A DNA stretch of 64,000 nucleotides, from assembly GCA_022828595.1 (NCBI GenBank), contig JAKGHH010000001.1, forward strand, positions 138,775,017-138,839,016, given 5' to 3'. The DNA is from Nelumbo lutea (taxonomy: Eukaryota > Streptophyta > Magnoliopsida > Proteales > Nelumbonaceae). The notes beneath the pieces were generated by a model that worked only from the letters and a program-made list of their open reading frames with translations, did no database searches and was not told the DNA's origin. The translations under genes were made by a program, and so were the position numbers. Positions 45,529-57,389 of the stretch are shown in pieces. Within the stretch, counting starts at the first letter, position 1, and every line of letters begins with the position of its first letter.

Positions 45529-46239
45529 TTAAATTAAAAATATGGTAAAAGATGTATTTTTATCATTAAAATGAAATAACAAAAATTAATAACTATTATA
45601 AGGAAGGAATGCAATGTTGTTTAAAATAATTAATCTTTATTTTAGTAGGGCATGATCCTAAGTCCAGCAATGTTGTTTAAAAATTAATAACTTCTAAGTG
45701 CAGCTGTCCGGTAGGGCATGATTCTATCCGGAAAGTATGATACACAATTAGATAATAAAAACTTCAAACACAAATGGTCCAAAGTGATAACAACAATATA
45801 TCATATAGAGGAAAAACACACCTTAGGTAAACATTCACTATTATAATTTAAGTTAATTACACGAGCAATGACAAATAATTAGCGCTTAATACTTAACTAA
45901 TACGAAATATTCCATGCTACAACCCGCAAAACTTCCATATAACATGCATCCCACGTCTAGCTGCTTCTTTTTAATATAATTTTATATATATATATAAACT
46001 ATGAACAGTCCGATCATTCGACCGAATGGTTGGTTCATTCTAATAAAAATTAAAAAACAGTTAAATCGTTCAAACAATTCGAATGGTTCAAATGGTGAAT
46101 CAGCCGATTCAATAATTTGCTGATCAAAATCAATGGTATTGAGAAAAAAAACAATTTTAAAGAAAAAACGGAACCAATCAAATAACTGATTATCGGTTTT
46201 TCTGGTCCAACCGTCCGATCTGGTCCGATTTTAAAAATC
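45529..46239. other. AT-rich spacer between SCYL2 and the protease cluster
   Basis: No gene. At about 46000-46230 lie repeated TCGAATGGTTCAAATGGT and CGGTTTTTCTGGTCCAAC motifs like those in worn MITEs. Confidence 0.4.
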
Positions 46240-46500
46240 ATGATTGAAAGTAGTTCCACATTCCCCTGTAAAAGCGCCACTTGAATATAGTAATGGAATT
46301 CACGACTAGCGTGTATGGCGACTGAAACTGGTTGCTTTGCTACAGCTTTCAATACTGCATTTTCATCGTTTGATGGGACATCCACATATCCATTGATACT
46401 TGCTGCATGACAAAGAGTACCAAAATCCAAGAATGCCCAACAAATACCAGCTCTTGCTCAGATAGAGAAATTTGTTGACCTTTCTAAAGGAATGTTACGA
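46240..46500 (-). pseudogene. Papain-like protease fragment (copy A)
   Basis: The minus strand reads GQQISLSEQELV (46450-46495), then a deletion joins to [20 protein letters not shown] and KAVAKQPVSVAIHASREFHY. It ends near the catalytic-histidine region after a frameshift (CGTTFNH in another frame). Equivalent residues in copy B lie at 47400-47760. The catalytic-cysteine exon start is reduced to a scrambled CWAF. Non-functional. Confidence 0.85.
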
Positions 46501-47345
46501 TCTATCTAATGGATGCCAAAAGGTTGCAGAATGGGTGGGCGAATTTCAAAAATTTCCTACCTTCCTTCAATTGGGAATCGTATTCCCTAAATTTAGAATA
46601 CCATATTCAATGATCTTATTTGAACCATAATCAAATCAGATCTGAACCAAAAGGTAAATGGAGGATTATACCTGATTCGGAGAAGCAGTATCTCCCAAAG
46701 TTGGTGTTCATGCCCAAAGAAAAAACCAAGATCCGCTCCTGCTGAAGATGACACAACTGTGGATGGAACGGAACCAGCAGGGTGCATCTTACACACTGGA
46801 TCCTTCGCAAGAATCCTTTGGAAACTCTGAACACCGAATATTCTTCAGTCTTTCTTGCAAGACTGATGTCAAGAACTGATTTCTTGACTTCCTATTGTTG
46901 CAAAGATCGAAGATGGCTGAACTGCTTTCTTCTCTCTGGAGTATGAATGAGATCTAATCTCAATTCGCAGGGAGTTTTCTTTCACCAAAATCCTAGTTCG
47001 AAAACGATGTATTTTTTCTCTCTTGTTTTTCTCCTCTTTTCTTCTTGATTAAAAACCTCCTAATTAAGAGTTATCCCAATCCAAATCTATATTTGGATAG
47101 GGGATTATCTTAATCCTATCTGCAGATTAAGTTAGTTTACTCCTGATCTTATCAGGAGGTTACCAGATTCAAATCTAATTTGAATTTGGTCTCCTGGAGT
47201 GGATAAGGTCAAAGGCCCAATCTTTTTACTAACATCAATCTCAGATTCGCCCATAGATGGGTGATCATATCAGCCCAGCTCGAAATGGGCTTTTGGCCCA
47301 TTAGATGTTCAGTGTTTAACTAGCTTCCAATCTGCTCCCCACTGA
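46491..47345 (-). repeat. Second copy of the long LTR-like repeat, inserted in the protease cluster
   Basis: On the minus strand this aligns with 41565-42456: AATGGGCC, AAGCCCATTTCG, CTCCCTGCGAAT, GATTCTTGCGAAGG, GGGAGATACTG and TCAGGTATAATCC occur in the same order. It separates protease copy A from copy B and begins right where copy B loses its normal C-terminus. Confidence 0.75.
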
Positions 47346-47832
47346 GTGCCCCACGAATTCTTGAGTAGCCAGTACTTCATGCCCTCTTCACTTGTACCAT
47401 AACCAACCACTGTAACAGCATGGTTTAAATCAGTTCCACATTTCCCTGTAAAAACACCAGTTGAGTAGAAGAGGAAGTCGTTGGAACTAGCGTCTATGGC
47501 GACAGAAACTGGTTGCATTGCTACTGCCTTCAATAACGCATTCTCATCATTTGATGGGACGTCCACATATCCACTGATACTTGCTGCATGGGATGCTGAT
47601 TTCTCTGTGTCGCACATTCCCTGCACTCCTCTGTAAGGGTAGTTTTCTTCGCTGTTAATTCCCCCAGTTTGTTGGATATACTGGAATGCAGTATCCATCC
47701 AACCACCATTACAGCCATAATTTTCAGTGTTGCAGTCAACCAGCTGTTGCTCAGAAAGGGAAATTCGTTGGCCTTTCTTGATTTGGATAATTCCTTCTAT
47801 TGCTGCCACTGCCGAGAATGCCCAACAACATC
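47309..47832 (-). CDS. Exon 2 of protease copy B
   Basis: Starts after the acceptor TATATATAG with phase 1, completing the glycine before CCWAF. It holds the catalytic cysteine, histidine and asparagine. The stop at 47309 lies inside the dispersed repeat. Confidence 0.85.
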
Positions 47833-48418
47833 CTATATATATTGAATTGATTGCTTTGTTAGTGAATTGTACGTATTGTAATGCTTTGAACCCTAGTTGC
47901 ACTTGCACCCCAAATTATATATATACTCGGTAGAAAAGAAAAAAAAAAAAATATTGCCACTTACCACAACGGCCTTGGTCTTTGATGGGGGTAACAGCTC
48001 CTTTTTCTCTCCAGTCTAGACTTGGCGGAACATCAGTCACATTTTCGTAACTGAAACTGCGGCCATGGGGAAATTTTGATGATGGCCTTTGTTGTGCAAA
48101 ATTTATGTAGCCATTACGGTAATGCTTTAACTCTTCATCGGTCCGGTCAGAAAATACATTTATGCTTTGCTTGTATGGTCTATCACCAGCCAAGTTGAAC
48201 GAATCTATGCGCTCGGCGTTGTTCTTGAATATGTTGAAGCGTTTCTCCTTCTCTACATTGTCTTGGTATACAACTCCATGGCGAGCCATCCATTGCTCAA
48301 ACCTCTCCAACATAGATGCTTGCTGGAGAGTGCGGGCATTGGCTTGAGAAGTAGAAGCCCCTAAAATGATGATCAATAGCGAGGCCATGGCACAGGTGAT
48401 GAGTTGACAGCTGACCAT
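47309..48418 (-). CDS. Papain-like cysteine protease, SAG39/vignain type (copy B), truncated C-terminus
   Basis: Two exons (47965-48418 and 47309-47832) with a 132-bp GT-AG intron between them (47833-47964), 325 residues. Signal peptide within residues 1-28 ([15 protein letters not shown]). Inhibitor prodomain with ERFNIN-type [20 protein letters not shown]. Mature start near [20 protein letters not shown], with the oxyanion glutamine. Catalytic cysteine in [22 protein letters not shown], histidine in [11 protein letters not shown], asparagine in KNSWGTQWG. The last residues ADWKLVKH come from the adjoining repeat; the family normally continues about 30 residues through a GYIRM...GLCGIA region. 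The start was chosen at [11 protein letters not shown], which matches copy D. A secreted or vacuolar protease if still active. Confidence 0.85.
47965..48418 (-). CDS. Exon 1 of protease copy B
   Basis: 454 bp coding for the signal peptide, prodomain and the first residues of the mature enzyme up to QGRC. The donor GTAAGT follows at 47964. Confidence 0.87.
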
Positions 48419-48529
48419 TGTCGTCTGAAACAACTGATAATTAACTAGTTATATGATGATGAATAAGAGGAGAACAAATTAAAGGCTAAGCAATTGAGGA
48501 TCGATGTCCAATTCCTTTTGTGGTTTTCA

Positions 48530-48538
48530 TTTATATAG
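48530..48538 (-). promoter_or_regulatory. TATA box of protease copy B
   Basis: CTATATAAA on the minus strand, about 115 bases upstream of the ATG. Copy D has the same motif (CTATATAAAG) at 60705-60714 in the matching position. Confidence 0.6.
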
Positions 48539-48599
48539 ATCGATCGAGCTGCATTTGCATGCACTTCCCCCCAAGTAGAACAATACAAACTATGTTAAT

Positions 48600-48790
48600 T
48601 TCCTTGCCGTGCAGGGGGTGTGGCAAGAATTACATGCGCAAATTGGGGAATCATATTTTCTTGCACTTTGGAAACGGAACCGTGACAAAAAGCAACTTAA
48701 TTTACTTACTCTTATACTTGCATTCGGTCTGTCACAAGTGTCCTTTTACATGTGTAGGACATACATCATATAAAACAGATGTGACTGACA
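48600..48790. repeat. Protease upstream block, also seen at 49170-49390 and 61970-62180
   Basis: Shared words in order: ATTACATGCGCAAATT, GGGGAATCATA or AACATA, TTCTTGCAC or CTAGCACT, TATACTTGCATTC or TACTTCCATTC, and CACAAGTGTCC. Three diverged copies show that the DNA upstream of the proteases was duplicated several times. Confidence 0.75.
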
Positions 48791-49401
48791 AACTATTAGA
48801 ATAAAAGTAAGTATTCAGACTTCATAAAGTTATATGATGATTGAGATGGTCTAGAGTTGGAGATTAAGGTTGTGTTTAATGTTTCCACTTTCTTCTTTAA
48901 TCATTTTCGTTTGATCAATACAAATTGGCATATTTGATGCTATTTATAATTGACCAATTTAAAAATAGAACTTGTTGACCCATTTGTTCCTCCAGGTTGT
49001 AGGTCAATGGTTCAACAATCCGAGTTGAACAGGTTGATGACCCGTGATATCGTCACAAATATAAGTTAAGAAAACTACACATTGAGACTAATGCCGAAGA
49101 GGTTCCTTGGCTTCTGCACCCAATTAATTGGAGAGTCCAACTTGAACCCTAACATTCACTAAGAACTTTCCTCATGTCATATGACAGAGTGGCATCCATT
49201 ACATGCGCAAATTAGGGAACATAATTTCTAGCACTCAGGGGACGCAATCATGATCAATGTTACTCTTTCCTGGACCACAAACTGTTCAATGTTTAATGAG
49301 TTGGAAACTATTTTTTTCTAGTCTTGTACTTCCATTCACTCTCTCACAAGTGTCCATTTACACGTATATAAACACCCGTATACATGTAATTGATAAGTGA
49401 T

Positions 49402-49988
49402 CGATGAGGGGTGATCTAACCGTTCGGTCACGAAGAGCCATGTGGCTAGCCCAAACCATTTAATGACATGTCAGCGCCATATGGAGGCAGGTCGCACCCA
49501 CCAAGTCTGCCCAAGCCGACCAGCTCGACCTACGTCTCGACTGATGGAAGACCAGCAAGTCACTCCACAGGAGAGTGGAGCACATCACCTCGGGAGAATG
49601 AGTTGGTGACTTTGGATGACAACTTCACCTCCCTGACCCGGGTAGACAAAGACTTGAGTAGCCGGCCGACTTCTGGGTTACCGATAAACATGACACATTA
49701 TCCTTATGCGATTAGTATGCCTATCGGTTCCGAAACAAATGACGGCATGTCATCCATGCCTTCTCAAGGTACTCGTCATTCATTGCATTTTATCTCTCTA
49801 GCTCTCAGAATCTCCCTTCGCTTTCTTGCTCACTAAACTCAGCTAACATAAGCATCGGAGTGCCTAGCTGAAGTCGAAACCCCCAGGTACTCTGATATCT
49901 TTCTTCCTGCATACCGGTCTGTCAACCTCAACACCACTCGTTTGAGTTGTCCTCCAGTAGGGTAGTTAGGTGATAAGATCACCATTAA
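49402..49988 (+). repeat. Gypsy-type LTR remnant 1
   Basis: GC-richer than its surroundings, starting near GATGAGGGGTGATC. It holds AGCATCGGAGTGCC and AGGTACTCTGA, typical of the R-U5 part of plant gypsy LTRs. It is followed by a primer-site-like ATTGACACCATTTGTGGGAA at 49987-50006. A shorter leader follows, and the element is cut near 50140. Confidence 0.65.
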
Positions 49989-50006
49989 TTGACACCATTT
50001 GTGGGA

Positions 50007-53000
50007 ACCTAAACAAAAAATCCAGTTCAACCTCTCACCACATTAGTCATAAACTCAGCATGTCATCCCCAAAAAACAACCAAAACAAAGGAACCTCCAT
50101 TGGGGGGCAAACGTAGGTAGTCGAGCCCTCGTTGGTTCCTGATAACTCTATATTTTGATGCCTCAACGAGCATCATTTTAGTGTTACTTGGGCCTTAGAA
50201 TAGTCAAAATGTGTCATTTTCCCAGTTAAATTCAATATTGTGACCTTTGAGGGTCCCTGTGCAAATCCTGTAAAAACTAGGAAATTTATAGAGTTTTTTA
50301 CAGATTTTGGAAAGCTGGTGAGAATTCCAGCTGAGAGAGGGGGTGCTTCTAAAATTTCTCCATGACTATATCCCCCACTGTCCCCCGCTTTCTCCTAAAT
50401 TATCAATAATTCCAATTTATCTTCTAAATTATATATAATTCAAAATTATCTCCTAAATTATCTCTAATTTAAAAGAAAGTTTCTCTCCTAAATTATCTCT
50501 AATTCCTATTTATCCTCTCCCCTACTTTTTATCTATATCTCTCTAAAGAAAGTTTGGATTAAAAAATTAATAATTATTTAAATATTCTAAAAAAATTAAA
50601 TATTAACTTTAAAATATTTATTAAAAACACAAAAAATAACTATATTTTTACAAAATATATCACGAAATTATGTTCTAAAAATTTAAATATATCACGAAAT
50701 TTGTCAACCAACTTACTTATTTTTCTATTTTACAAAAGCAAGTAATTAACTTGTTCCTTACTTATAAACAAAATAAATAAAATATTATGGCTTGTGCATG
50801 GTTTACCCCAATTTGTAATTTTCCTTCATTATGAATCAAGGCCAACTAGTACCACACAAGCAGGAAGCTGAATCAGGAAACTATGGGTTGGTCTAGTAGA
50901 TTGGTGAAAATGTTCATTTCGTTAAATAATACTTTCTGAATTAGTGACAATATACTAGCAGAAACTCATGCCTTGCTATTTGTAACAGAAGAAAAAAAAA
51001 AAGAAGGAAAGTAATTGACTTTATTTAATTAAAAAGAACATAGAGATTTTGAGGAAATATTTGGAATGTTGATTTTAGAAGCTAGATTGGGCATGATCAA
51101 GTCTTATCATGTCTGTGTTGGGTTAAAGATATAAACCATAAGTATCAGAGTAGTTAAAAAGCTGAAGTTGTTGAAGTGTGGCATTTCTGGTGTATAATGT
51201 TAATGTTATTTTAATCAAAAGATTGAGCTTGGAAGATTAGACACTTTGTGAATTGTGATTAAGGGTCATTGATGACAACTAGGGACTTTTCATAGCTACT
51301 TAGACACAAGACCTCTAACATAGTTTGGGGGCATATAACTTTCCATGTGTTCCAACCTGGGGTAAGCTACTTAGGTGTCCCACCCTCCTAGAATGGAGAG
51401 TGATAGGTTCAAAAATCAGCTAACTAGAATATGATTCCAAGTGAATGTTTCTAGTATCAAATATTTAATTTGGATGACACAGAGAAGTTCTATCAATATT
51501 CTTTAAAGTTCTGAAGGTAATTCTTTATAAATGAAGTCATGTTTAAACTCAAACAGTTTGCTGAAACTTTGCTGTTCTATCCAATATTCCTAATTCATTG
51601 GAGACCATCCCATGGTGTTGATTGAAAACTTCTTTACCAAACCATATTATAATGAATAGAGCGGCGGATTTGAGGCTATAAAGTATAACAATACAACTGT
51701 TATGAGCATGGACTTGTGCAGCATAGTAGAAGATGTGACATCCATTGCTCCAATTTAATTAACAATCAGTCAATGCCGTGGACCTTAATTTAAATTTACA
51801 GAACTGATGTGGGGTTCAGTGCTAGATATTAGATAAGATTGTCATAAAATAGTGACCATGTTCAATGGGCATGGGCAAATGGTAGCCTTGGAATCTAAGT
51901 TTAGACAAGTCATCGTCAATCTTGAACAAAATAAAAAAAATGAACTTATCAAGAATGGACGCTCACGTCAACCCAACTTAATTAAAACCATCACCTCTAG
52001 ATGAGATATAACGAGAAGATAAGCGGCCTTAGATATTTGATAAAAGAACAAACTGAAGACATACTTGCTGGGTTGATTTGCATTAGTCTAGACTGTAAAT
52101 CTGCGGTGTTTAATAAATGAAGCTCCATTACAAGTACCAAGTTAAGGGAGACATTCATTGATCCAATCCGGCTGCCTTGTAGCAGCCTTGTAGCCATTTC
52201 GTTCTTTTCTTTGTTTTATCTTTTTCTTTCAATAGTCGTCCAACACAATGAGATCCCCATGAGCCCATGACTCAACTTGCCATTAATCATCCCACCTAAT
52301 CAATGGGGATCTCTCGGTGTCCACTGGAGAGTAAATATATGTTTTGGGCATTTTTGGAGCAAAATATATGGAATAGGGACAAGTTTTAGACATGTTTCAT
52401 GTTCAATTTTTTTATTGAACAATATGACTATGGGAGGGAGATAATCAATGAAGGCTGAGCAATGCCAAAAGATTTACCTATCCAAAACTTGATGTACATG
52501 TGACTTGATATTTGAGAACTCAGAGAAACAATGGCATTGAAGCTAAGAGGACAAACTTGCTACAATGGTAGAGAGGACAATCTTGCTTCAATGGTGGAGA
52601 ACTTGCTTCAATGGCGAAACAAATAACACAAATGGCTTGAAACCCTAACACCTTTCGATCTTGCACTTGATCTAATGACTAGTGGAACAAAGAACAAAGA
52701 TTTGAAAGTTAAAAAATGGATTAATCTTCAATGGTGGAAGTTTGTTCAACTGAGAAATGAGAGAAACCCAGAGATCTTTGTTTGACAGTTCAACTCTTGC
52801 AGCAACTCTCTCACGACCCTCTCCTCTTACGGTCTTACCCTCTCTCGACCCTCTCCTTACCCAAGTGACCCTAACCCCTTTTGACCCAATGGGTACCCTC
52901 GACCCATCCCACTCTGACCCTCTTTTTCCTTGACCCTAATGGATCACTTGACCCATATAACCCACTATTGAAATGGGTGGGTTTTGAAGCGGGTGGGTTG

Positions 53001-53367
53001 GGTGGGTCAAAAGGGTCAGGGTCAACATTGTCACCCCTAATTTCTTTATTTTGAATTAAGAGATGTTTGGATGTAATTCACGGCGGGTAGAGAGTGGATA
53101 GGAAAAGTGAGTAGGAAATCTGGGCTGAAACAGGTTGGCCGTGTCTCAACTCTCGATTGTATGGGATGGAATTAATTAAGTTGATAAGAGATGGGAGGTG
53201 TCTCCAAGTACCTTGTGGTTGTGGACATCTTAGAAAAACATAAGACATGATTAAAGAACGTAAGTCAATGGTAGGCTTTTAGAAAAGAATTAAGTCCATG
53301 AGCTAAAAGCTAGCGTCTATCTCAAGAGAAGACTAAGAGTAGGAAAAGTGAGTAGGAAATTGGGAGG
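50007..53367. other. Intergenic repeat-derived DNA, no gene
   Basis: Gypsy leader to about 50140, then TGATAACTCTATATTTTGATG, possibly another LTR start, then AT-rich sequence with ATTATCTCTAATT repeats (50390-50520). At 52800-53040 are many GACCC and GGGTC words, which pair as in a foldback. At 53120-53240 is a weak match to the DNA upstream of protease copies C and D (GGTTGGCCGTGTCTC, AATTAAGTTGAT). No open frame carries recognisable motifs. Confidence 0.45.
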
Positions 53368-54063
53368 TGATGAGGGGTAATTTGGTCCACCAAATGATAT
53401 TATGATACGTGGCTTTCAAGTGATATCTCAGTGCTAAGTAAGCAGATCACCTCGGCAGGTTGGCTGGTAGCACCTAGCGGGGCCGACCAAAAATACCTCA
53501 TCTTGGCCGATTTGAAGGACCTCCGAACAAGGGGCTACTTACTTCGTAGATCGATCGAGCAAAGAAAGGTACTGCTGGACCTACAGAGCGTGCTCACTGA
53601 CTTGTCACACAAATCCGTTGCTAGACCGAGTTCTCCAGATATTAATGAATCGACCATTGGGCCGGATTACTTACATTACACGCATCAGAGCCAATTGGAT
53701 GGACCTAAGCCCTCTGCACAGATTACGTAATCGACATAATTACTCTCCCGACTTAACGGAAACAGCTCTGCGAGAACCTGAGACCCATTACTAGAAGGTC
53801 TCTGAGCACTTACGCCTATATAAAGGTCTCATTTCTACAGAAGAGGTATGCATGATTATAAGCTCTCGCACTCTCTAATCTCTTAAGACCTTCTAAGAAC
53901 TCTTTGTTGCCTTAAGCATCGGAGTGCCCACCCCGGGTAAAAACAACCCGAGCACTCTAACTCTCGCCTTTTGCAGAATGATACAGCTTGGCCACTGAAT
54001 GTGAGCATCCAATTCAGCATCCAAGTCATCTGCCACGTGAGAGCCGCCAGATCGCATACCATC
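53368..54063 (+). repeat. Gypsy LTR 2
   Basis: About 696 bp ending GCATACCATCA before the primer site. It shares GATGAGGGGTRATYT at the start and the AGCATCGGAGTGCC block with LTR remnant 1, but otherwise is well diverged, so the two are related subfamilies. The start is approximate. Confidence 0.65.
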
Positions 54064-54135
54064 AATTGGCACCGTCTGTGAGAATACATGGAAAAAAGCT
54101 AAGTTCTCATTTTTAAGCATCTTACACTAATATCC

Positions 54136-55372
54136 ATGTCTTCATCAAGCAGCCGACCCTCCAACAACAACAATAATCAAATCACTAAGGGACATGAGCA
54201 GCTAGGTATTATACCATAAGTAACTTCAATGATTATCGGAAATGTGCCTTTAACCCCACCAGGCGTCCCACCCACTCTAGACCCAACCAAGACATCATCT
54301 CATGTGAATGCGCCTCCTCTTGCAGATGAGACCTCCGTGGCTCCCACTGGAGCCGACGCGCATTAGTTCTATGACCTGGTGTAATGTATCTACGGAATGA
54401 GCAATCAGATGAGAGCCTGTGAGGACAAGTTTGCCACCCTAATAGGGGGCAACAATAGACACAACAACCGCAGATTCAACAACAACAACAACATTAGAAC
54501 CAGCGAGAACCGTGTGTCTAACCGGTTGGGTTCCCAGATAGATTCCCAACAAAGTGTCTAACCGAGTTCCTAACATCTTATTGGGTTTCTAGTCAGATTC
54601 CCACAACATCTGCTTTGGTTCCCAGTCAAATTCCCAACCAGGTCTGCGATCGGGTTCCTAACCAAAACCTTAACCAACCCCTAGTAGAGAACTGGGTGCC
54701 AGACCAAAATCAGAATCAGCACCCAGTAGAAAGTTGAGCTACTACTCCCATAGGTACTGAAGCCGCCAGTTCCTCCAAAGAATCCAAAAGAAGGCGTCGT
54801 AGACGTAGGAATGGAGACAGGGCAGGGATTACATTACCCATCCCCGACCTCGACCCCCAAATCATCCTCCATCCCCATCGGGGAAAGGAATTCTCCTCTA
54901 TCCTTGACCCTGATAGGGATGAATTCCCTATCAAAGACCCGGATCCTCAATTACACAAAGACTGAGACTGAGAAAAAGCGAGAGACAGAGAGAGAGAGAG
55001 AGAGTGAGGACCTTTGCAAGTTGCGATCAACGACGATAGATGAAGGGAGATTGAAGAACTAGGGTTTTAGCTTTTAGTTCTTTCTTTTTCGAGTCCTTCT
55101 CTGTCCTATGACCTCTATAATGTGGTAGTCGACGACCAAAGATGTCTGATGTCCGATGAGTGATGACAATTGGCGACAATAGACAAAGAAAGAAGAAGAA
55201 CTAGGGTTCTTTTGAGACTCTTTCTTTGTCCTCTCACCTCTGTCTATCGAGTGGTAGTCAAGACTCAAGAAGTCTCGAGAGTTTTTTAGAATAGTTTTTG
55301 TCTTTTAAGTTTTAATTTTTAATTTTTCTTTTTATGTTTTTGAGTTTTTATAATTTATTAATCAAATAAAGG

Positions 55373-55409
<37 letters not shown>

Positions 55410-56160
55410 TTGCGGCTGGGTGGGGCAGGGATAGCTTCGTCGGGTTGGGGAGCTCGGGTACTTGTCAAGGACGAGAAAAATTGCCACCCTACGCAGATGC
55501 ACTCACCGCATCTCAAAGAAAAGTCATCTCACTCTATCTGTGAGCGTGATGGACAAGAAATAAGAAAGCAAAGCAACCAGCCAAGAAGACACCTTATCTG
55601 GGTGGCCTATATCTTGCACCTCATCACTAGACCCTGAGATACTTATGGCCCCACGACCAAAGAACTTCAGGGCACCCAGCCCTGAATCCTACAATGGAAC
55701 GATAGACTCGATAGACCATGCTAATAATTTCCAAGCCCTAATGCAACTACACAGGGCCAACGATGCAAGCCTATTTATTACCTTCCCAAAAACCCTCTGG
55801 GATACAGTTCGGCTATGGTATTCAGGATTGGTCCCTGACTCCATAAGAAGTTGGGATTAGCTCGCCAATCTATTTACCATTCACTTCACCACCAATAAAA
55901 GGCACCCTAAGTCTATGACCTGCCTATTAAATAGCATTTAGAGGCCTAATGAGACACTCTGTGAATACATTAGGAGGTTCAACTTAGAGCATCTCCAAAT
56001 CCCTAACATTGACATGGTTGTACAACTCATCGTGGCAACAAACGGTGTCTGTCACCCCGACTTACGCTAGGAAATTGAATTGAAGCCTCCAACTTCTATG
56101 GAGAAATTCCTCACTGAGTCCTCCTTGGGCCGACCTCAGTTAGGTCCAAGCCATGATAAT
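54136..56160 (+). pseudogene. Gypsy Gag, interrupted
   Basis: Starts MSSSSSRPSNNNNNQITKGH at 54136. A basic stretch SKRRRRRRRNG comes near 54790. The conserved retrotransposon gag domain is at 55645-56130: SYNGTIDSIDHANNFQALMQ, RLWYSGLVPDSIRSW, FTTNKRHPKSM, LCEYIRRFNLEHLQIP and KPPTSMEKFL, with stops at 55858, about 55940 and 56070. It would form the gypsy particle. Dead. Confidence 0.82.
54961..55470. other. Unrelated insert within the gypsy gag
   Basis: Begins with a (GA)n tract (about 54980-55004), contains ACTAGGGTT twice and CTTTGTCCTCTCACCTCTGT, and ends with a (TA)n run (55378-55407) followed by GC-rich DNA. AT-rich and noncoding, unlike the flanking gag. No terminal repeats or target duplication were identified. 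Confidence 0.4.
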
Positions 56161-56423
56161 ACTACACATCCTGGGGGAGGAGCACACCTCTCCCCATCTG
56201 AAAAGCTACATGAGGATCGTTAAGGCAGTTGTGCATAGAGATGTTGATGTTCAGGATGAATTGACGTATGTCAAAAGGGTATGGACCAACAGGACGTTCT
56301 TCTTGGCCCACCTGAAAAAGAGACGCGACAGGATCCATATAGATTTGATAAATGCTCATAGGGTCGCAGCCTCCCTCAAGGTTGACGGCATTCAAAGCAA
56401 ATGTCGTTGACCTCGTCTCAGCA

Positions 56424-56566
56424 CTGGCCTTTGTTCTGCAAAATTTATGTACCCATAATGGTAGTGCTTTAACTCTTCAACAGTTCATTGAGGAAATACA
56501 TTTATGCTTTACTTGTAGGGTCTATCTTCGGCCTAGTTGAAAGAATCTATGAGCTCTGCATTGTAG
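56424..56566 (-). pseudogene. Papain-like protease prodomain fragment (copy C)
   Basis: The minus strand reads AELIDSFN, stop, AEDRPYK, stop, SINVFPQ, stop, TVEELKHYHYGYINFAEQRP, equivalent to residues about 68-110 of copy B. Three stops. Both ends are broken: gypsy DNA at the left, and at the right a direct join to sequence normally far upstream of the gene. Confidence 0.85.
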
Positions 56567-56950
56567 GGGTGTTTGACTAGACATTTTTAATTAAGAAATT
56601 TAGCAGTGTAAGAGTGGTAGTAATACAATCAAAATTTGGGAGGCTGTGCTTAATTTTATCTTGCACTCAAAAGGATGCAACCATGACAAAACGCCATAAC
56701 CTTTATCAATTTTTGCTGGACCATATATATATAAAACTGGTTGGTCGTGTCTCGATTATGGAGTATAATTAAGTTGGTAAGGAGCGGCCTGCGGAGATTA
56801 CTCATTTGATGATTGATGATCCCACACAGAAGTCCTATTAATAAAGTGCAAAATGAGACTTAATGTTTTGTTTTCTTAGCTTTTGCACTCAATTAGCGCC
56901 AACTGCTGCATATATAATTTTGGTTCTACCTTGTCTTAGTTAAAGTTTAA
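56567..56950. repeat. Copy of protease upstream DNA next to copy C
   Basis: Aligns with 60765-61095: GGGTGTTTGACT, GATGCAACCATG, GTCGTGTCTCGATTATGGA, GCCTGCGGAGATT, AAAATGAGACTTAATGTT and CTGCTGCATA in the same order and orientation. Confidence 0.85.
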
Positions 56951-56958
56951 GAGAAGAA

Positions 56959-57340
56959 TGTTCTTCAAAGAATAGGTAGAATTTCACTATGATGAATAAC
57001 TGTACATGGCTGAATATTTATACAAAATAATAAAGAATAAATTACAATCAATTACAATAATAGAAACAGAGTAATAAGAAAAGGTATTCAGTAGGAAACT
57101 TGCTTAGAAGAGAGTTTCCTTTATGCTCTGATTGATCTATCTTTGGTAAGAGTATTCTGTGTTGTAGCTGGTCCTTTGGTTGGAAGACTGGAGCCTTCTT
57201 TTGTAGGAGATCTATGGCTCTCTTTGGTAAGAGTGCTGGAGCTCTCTTTTGTAGGAAGGCTAGAGCTTTATTTTCTAAGAGTGGAAGAGCTAGGGCTGGC
57301 CGACCTAGGGTTGGTCGACCTAGGGTTGGTCAGCTTCTCA
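56959..57340 (-). repeat. Copia-8 3' LTR with internal short repeats
   Basis: About 382 bp; in element direction it starts TGAGAAGCTGACC. Inside are short tandem repeats: GACCTAGGGTTGGTC twice (57301-57330) and several variants of CTTTGGTAAGAGT and TTTTGTAGGA (57130-57260). The outer boundary is approximate. Confidence 0.7.
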
Positions 57341-57389
57341 ATATGCCCCCTCAAGGAAAAGTGGGTTGGAAGCACTTGAAGCTTAGACC

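Larger units (their letters stand above)
53368..56160 (+). mobile_element. Gypsy-type retrotransposon remnant (LTR, primer site, gag)
   Basis: LTR about 53368-54063 with TATA (CCTATATAAAGG, 53815) and AGCATCGGAGTGCC, primer-site-like ATTGGCACCGTCTGTGAGAA at 54064-54083, then gag from 54136 to about 56160. Protease, RT and integrase are absent. Gag is interrupted between about 54961 and 55470 by unrelated AT-rich DNA. The right side is cut where protease fragment C begins. Confidence 0.78.

Noticed and set aside
49468..49836. 122-codon frame as a host gene
   Set aside because: It lies wholly within a gypsy LTR, just before a primer-site-like sequence. GC-rich LTRs often hold chance frames.
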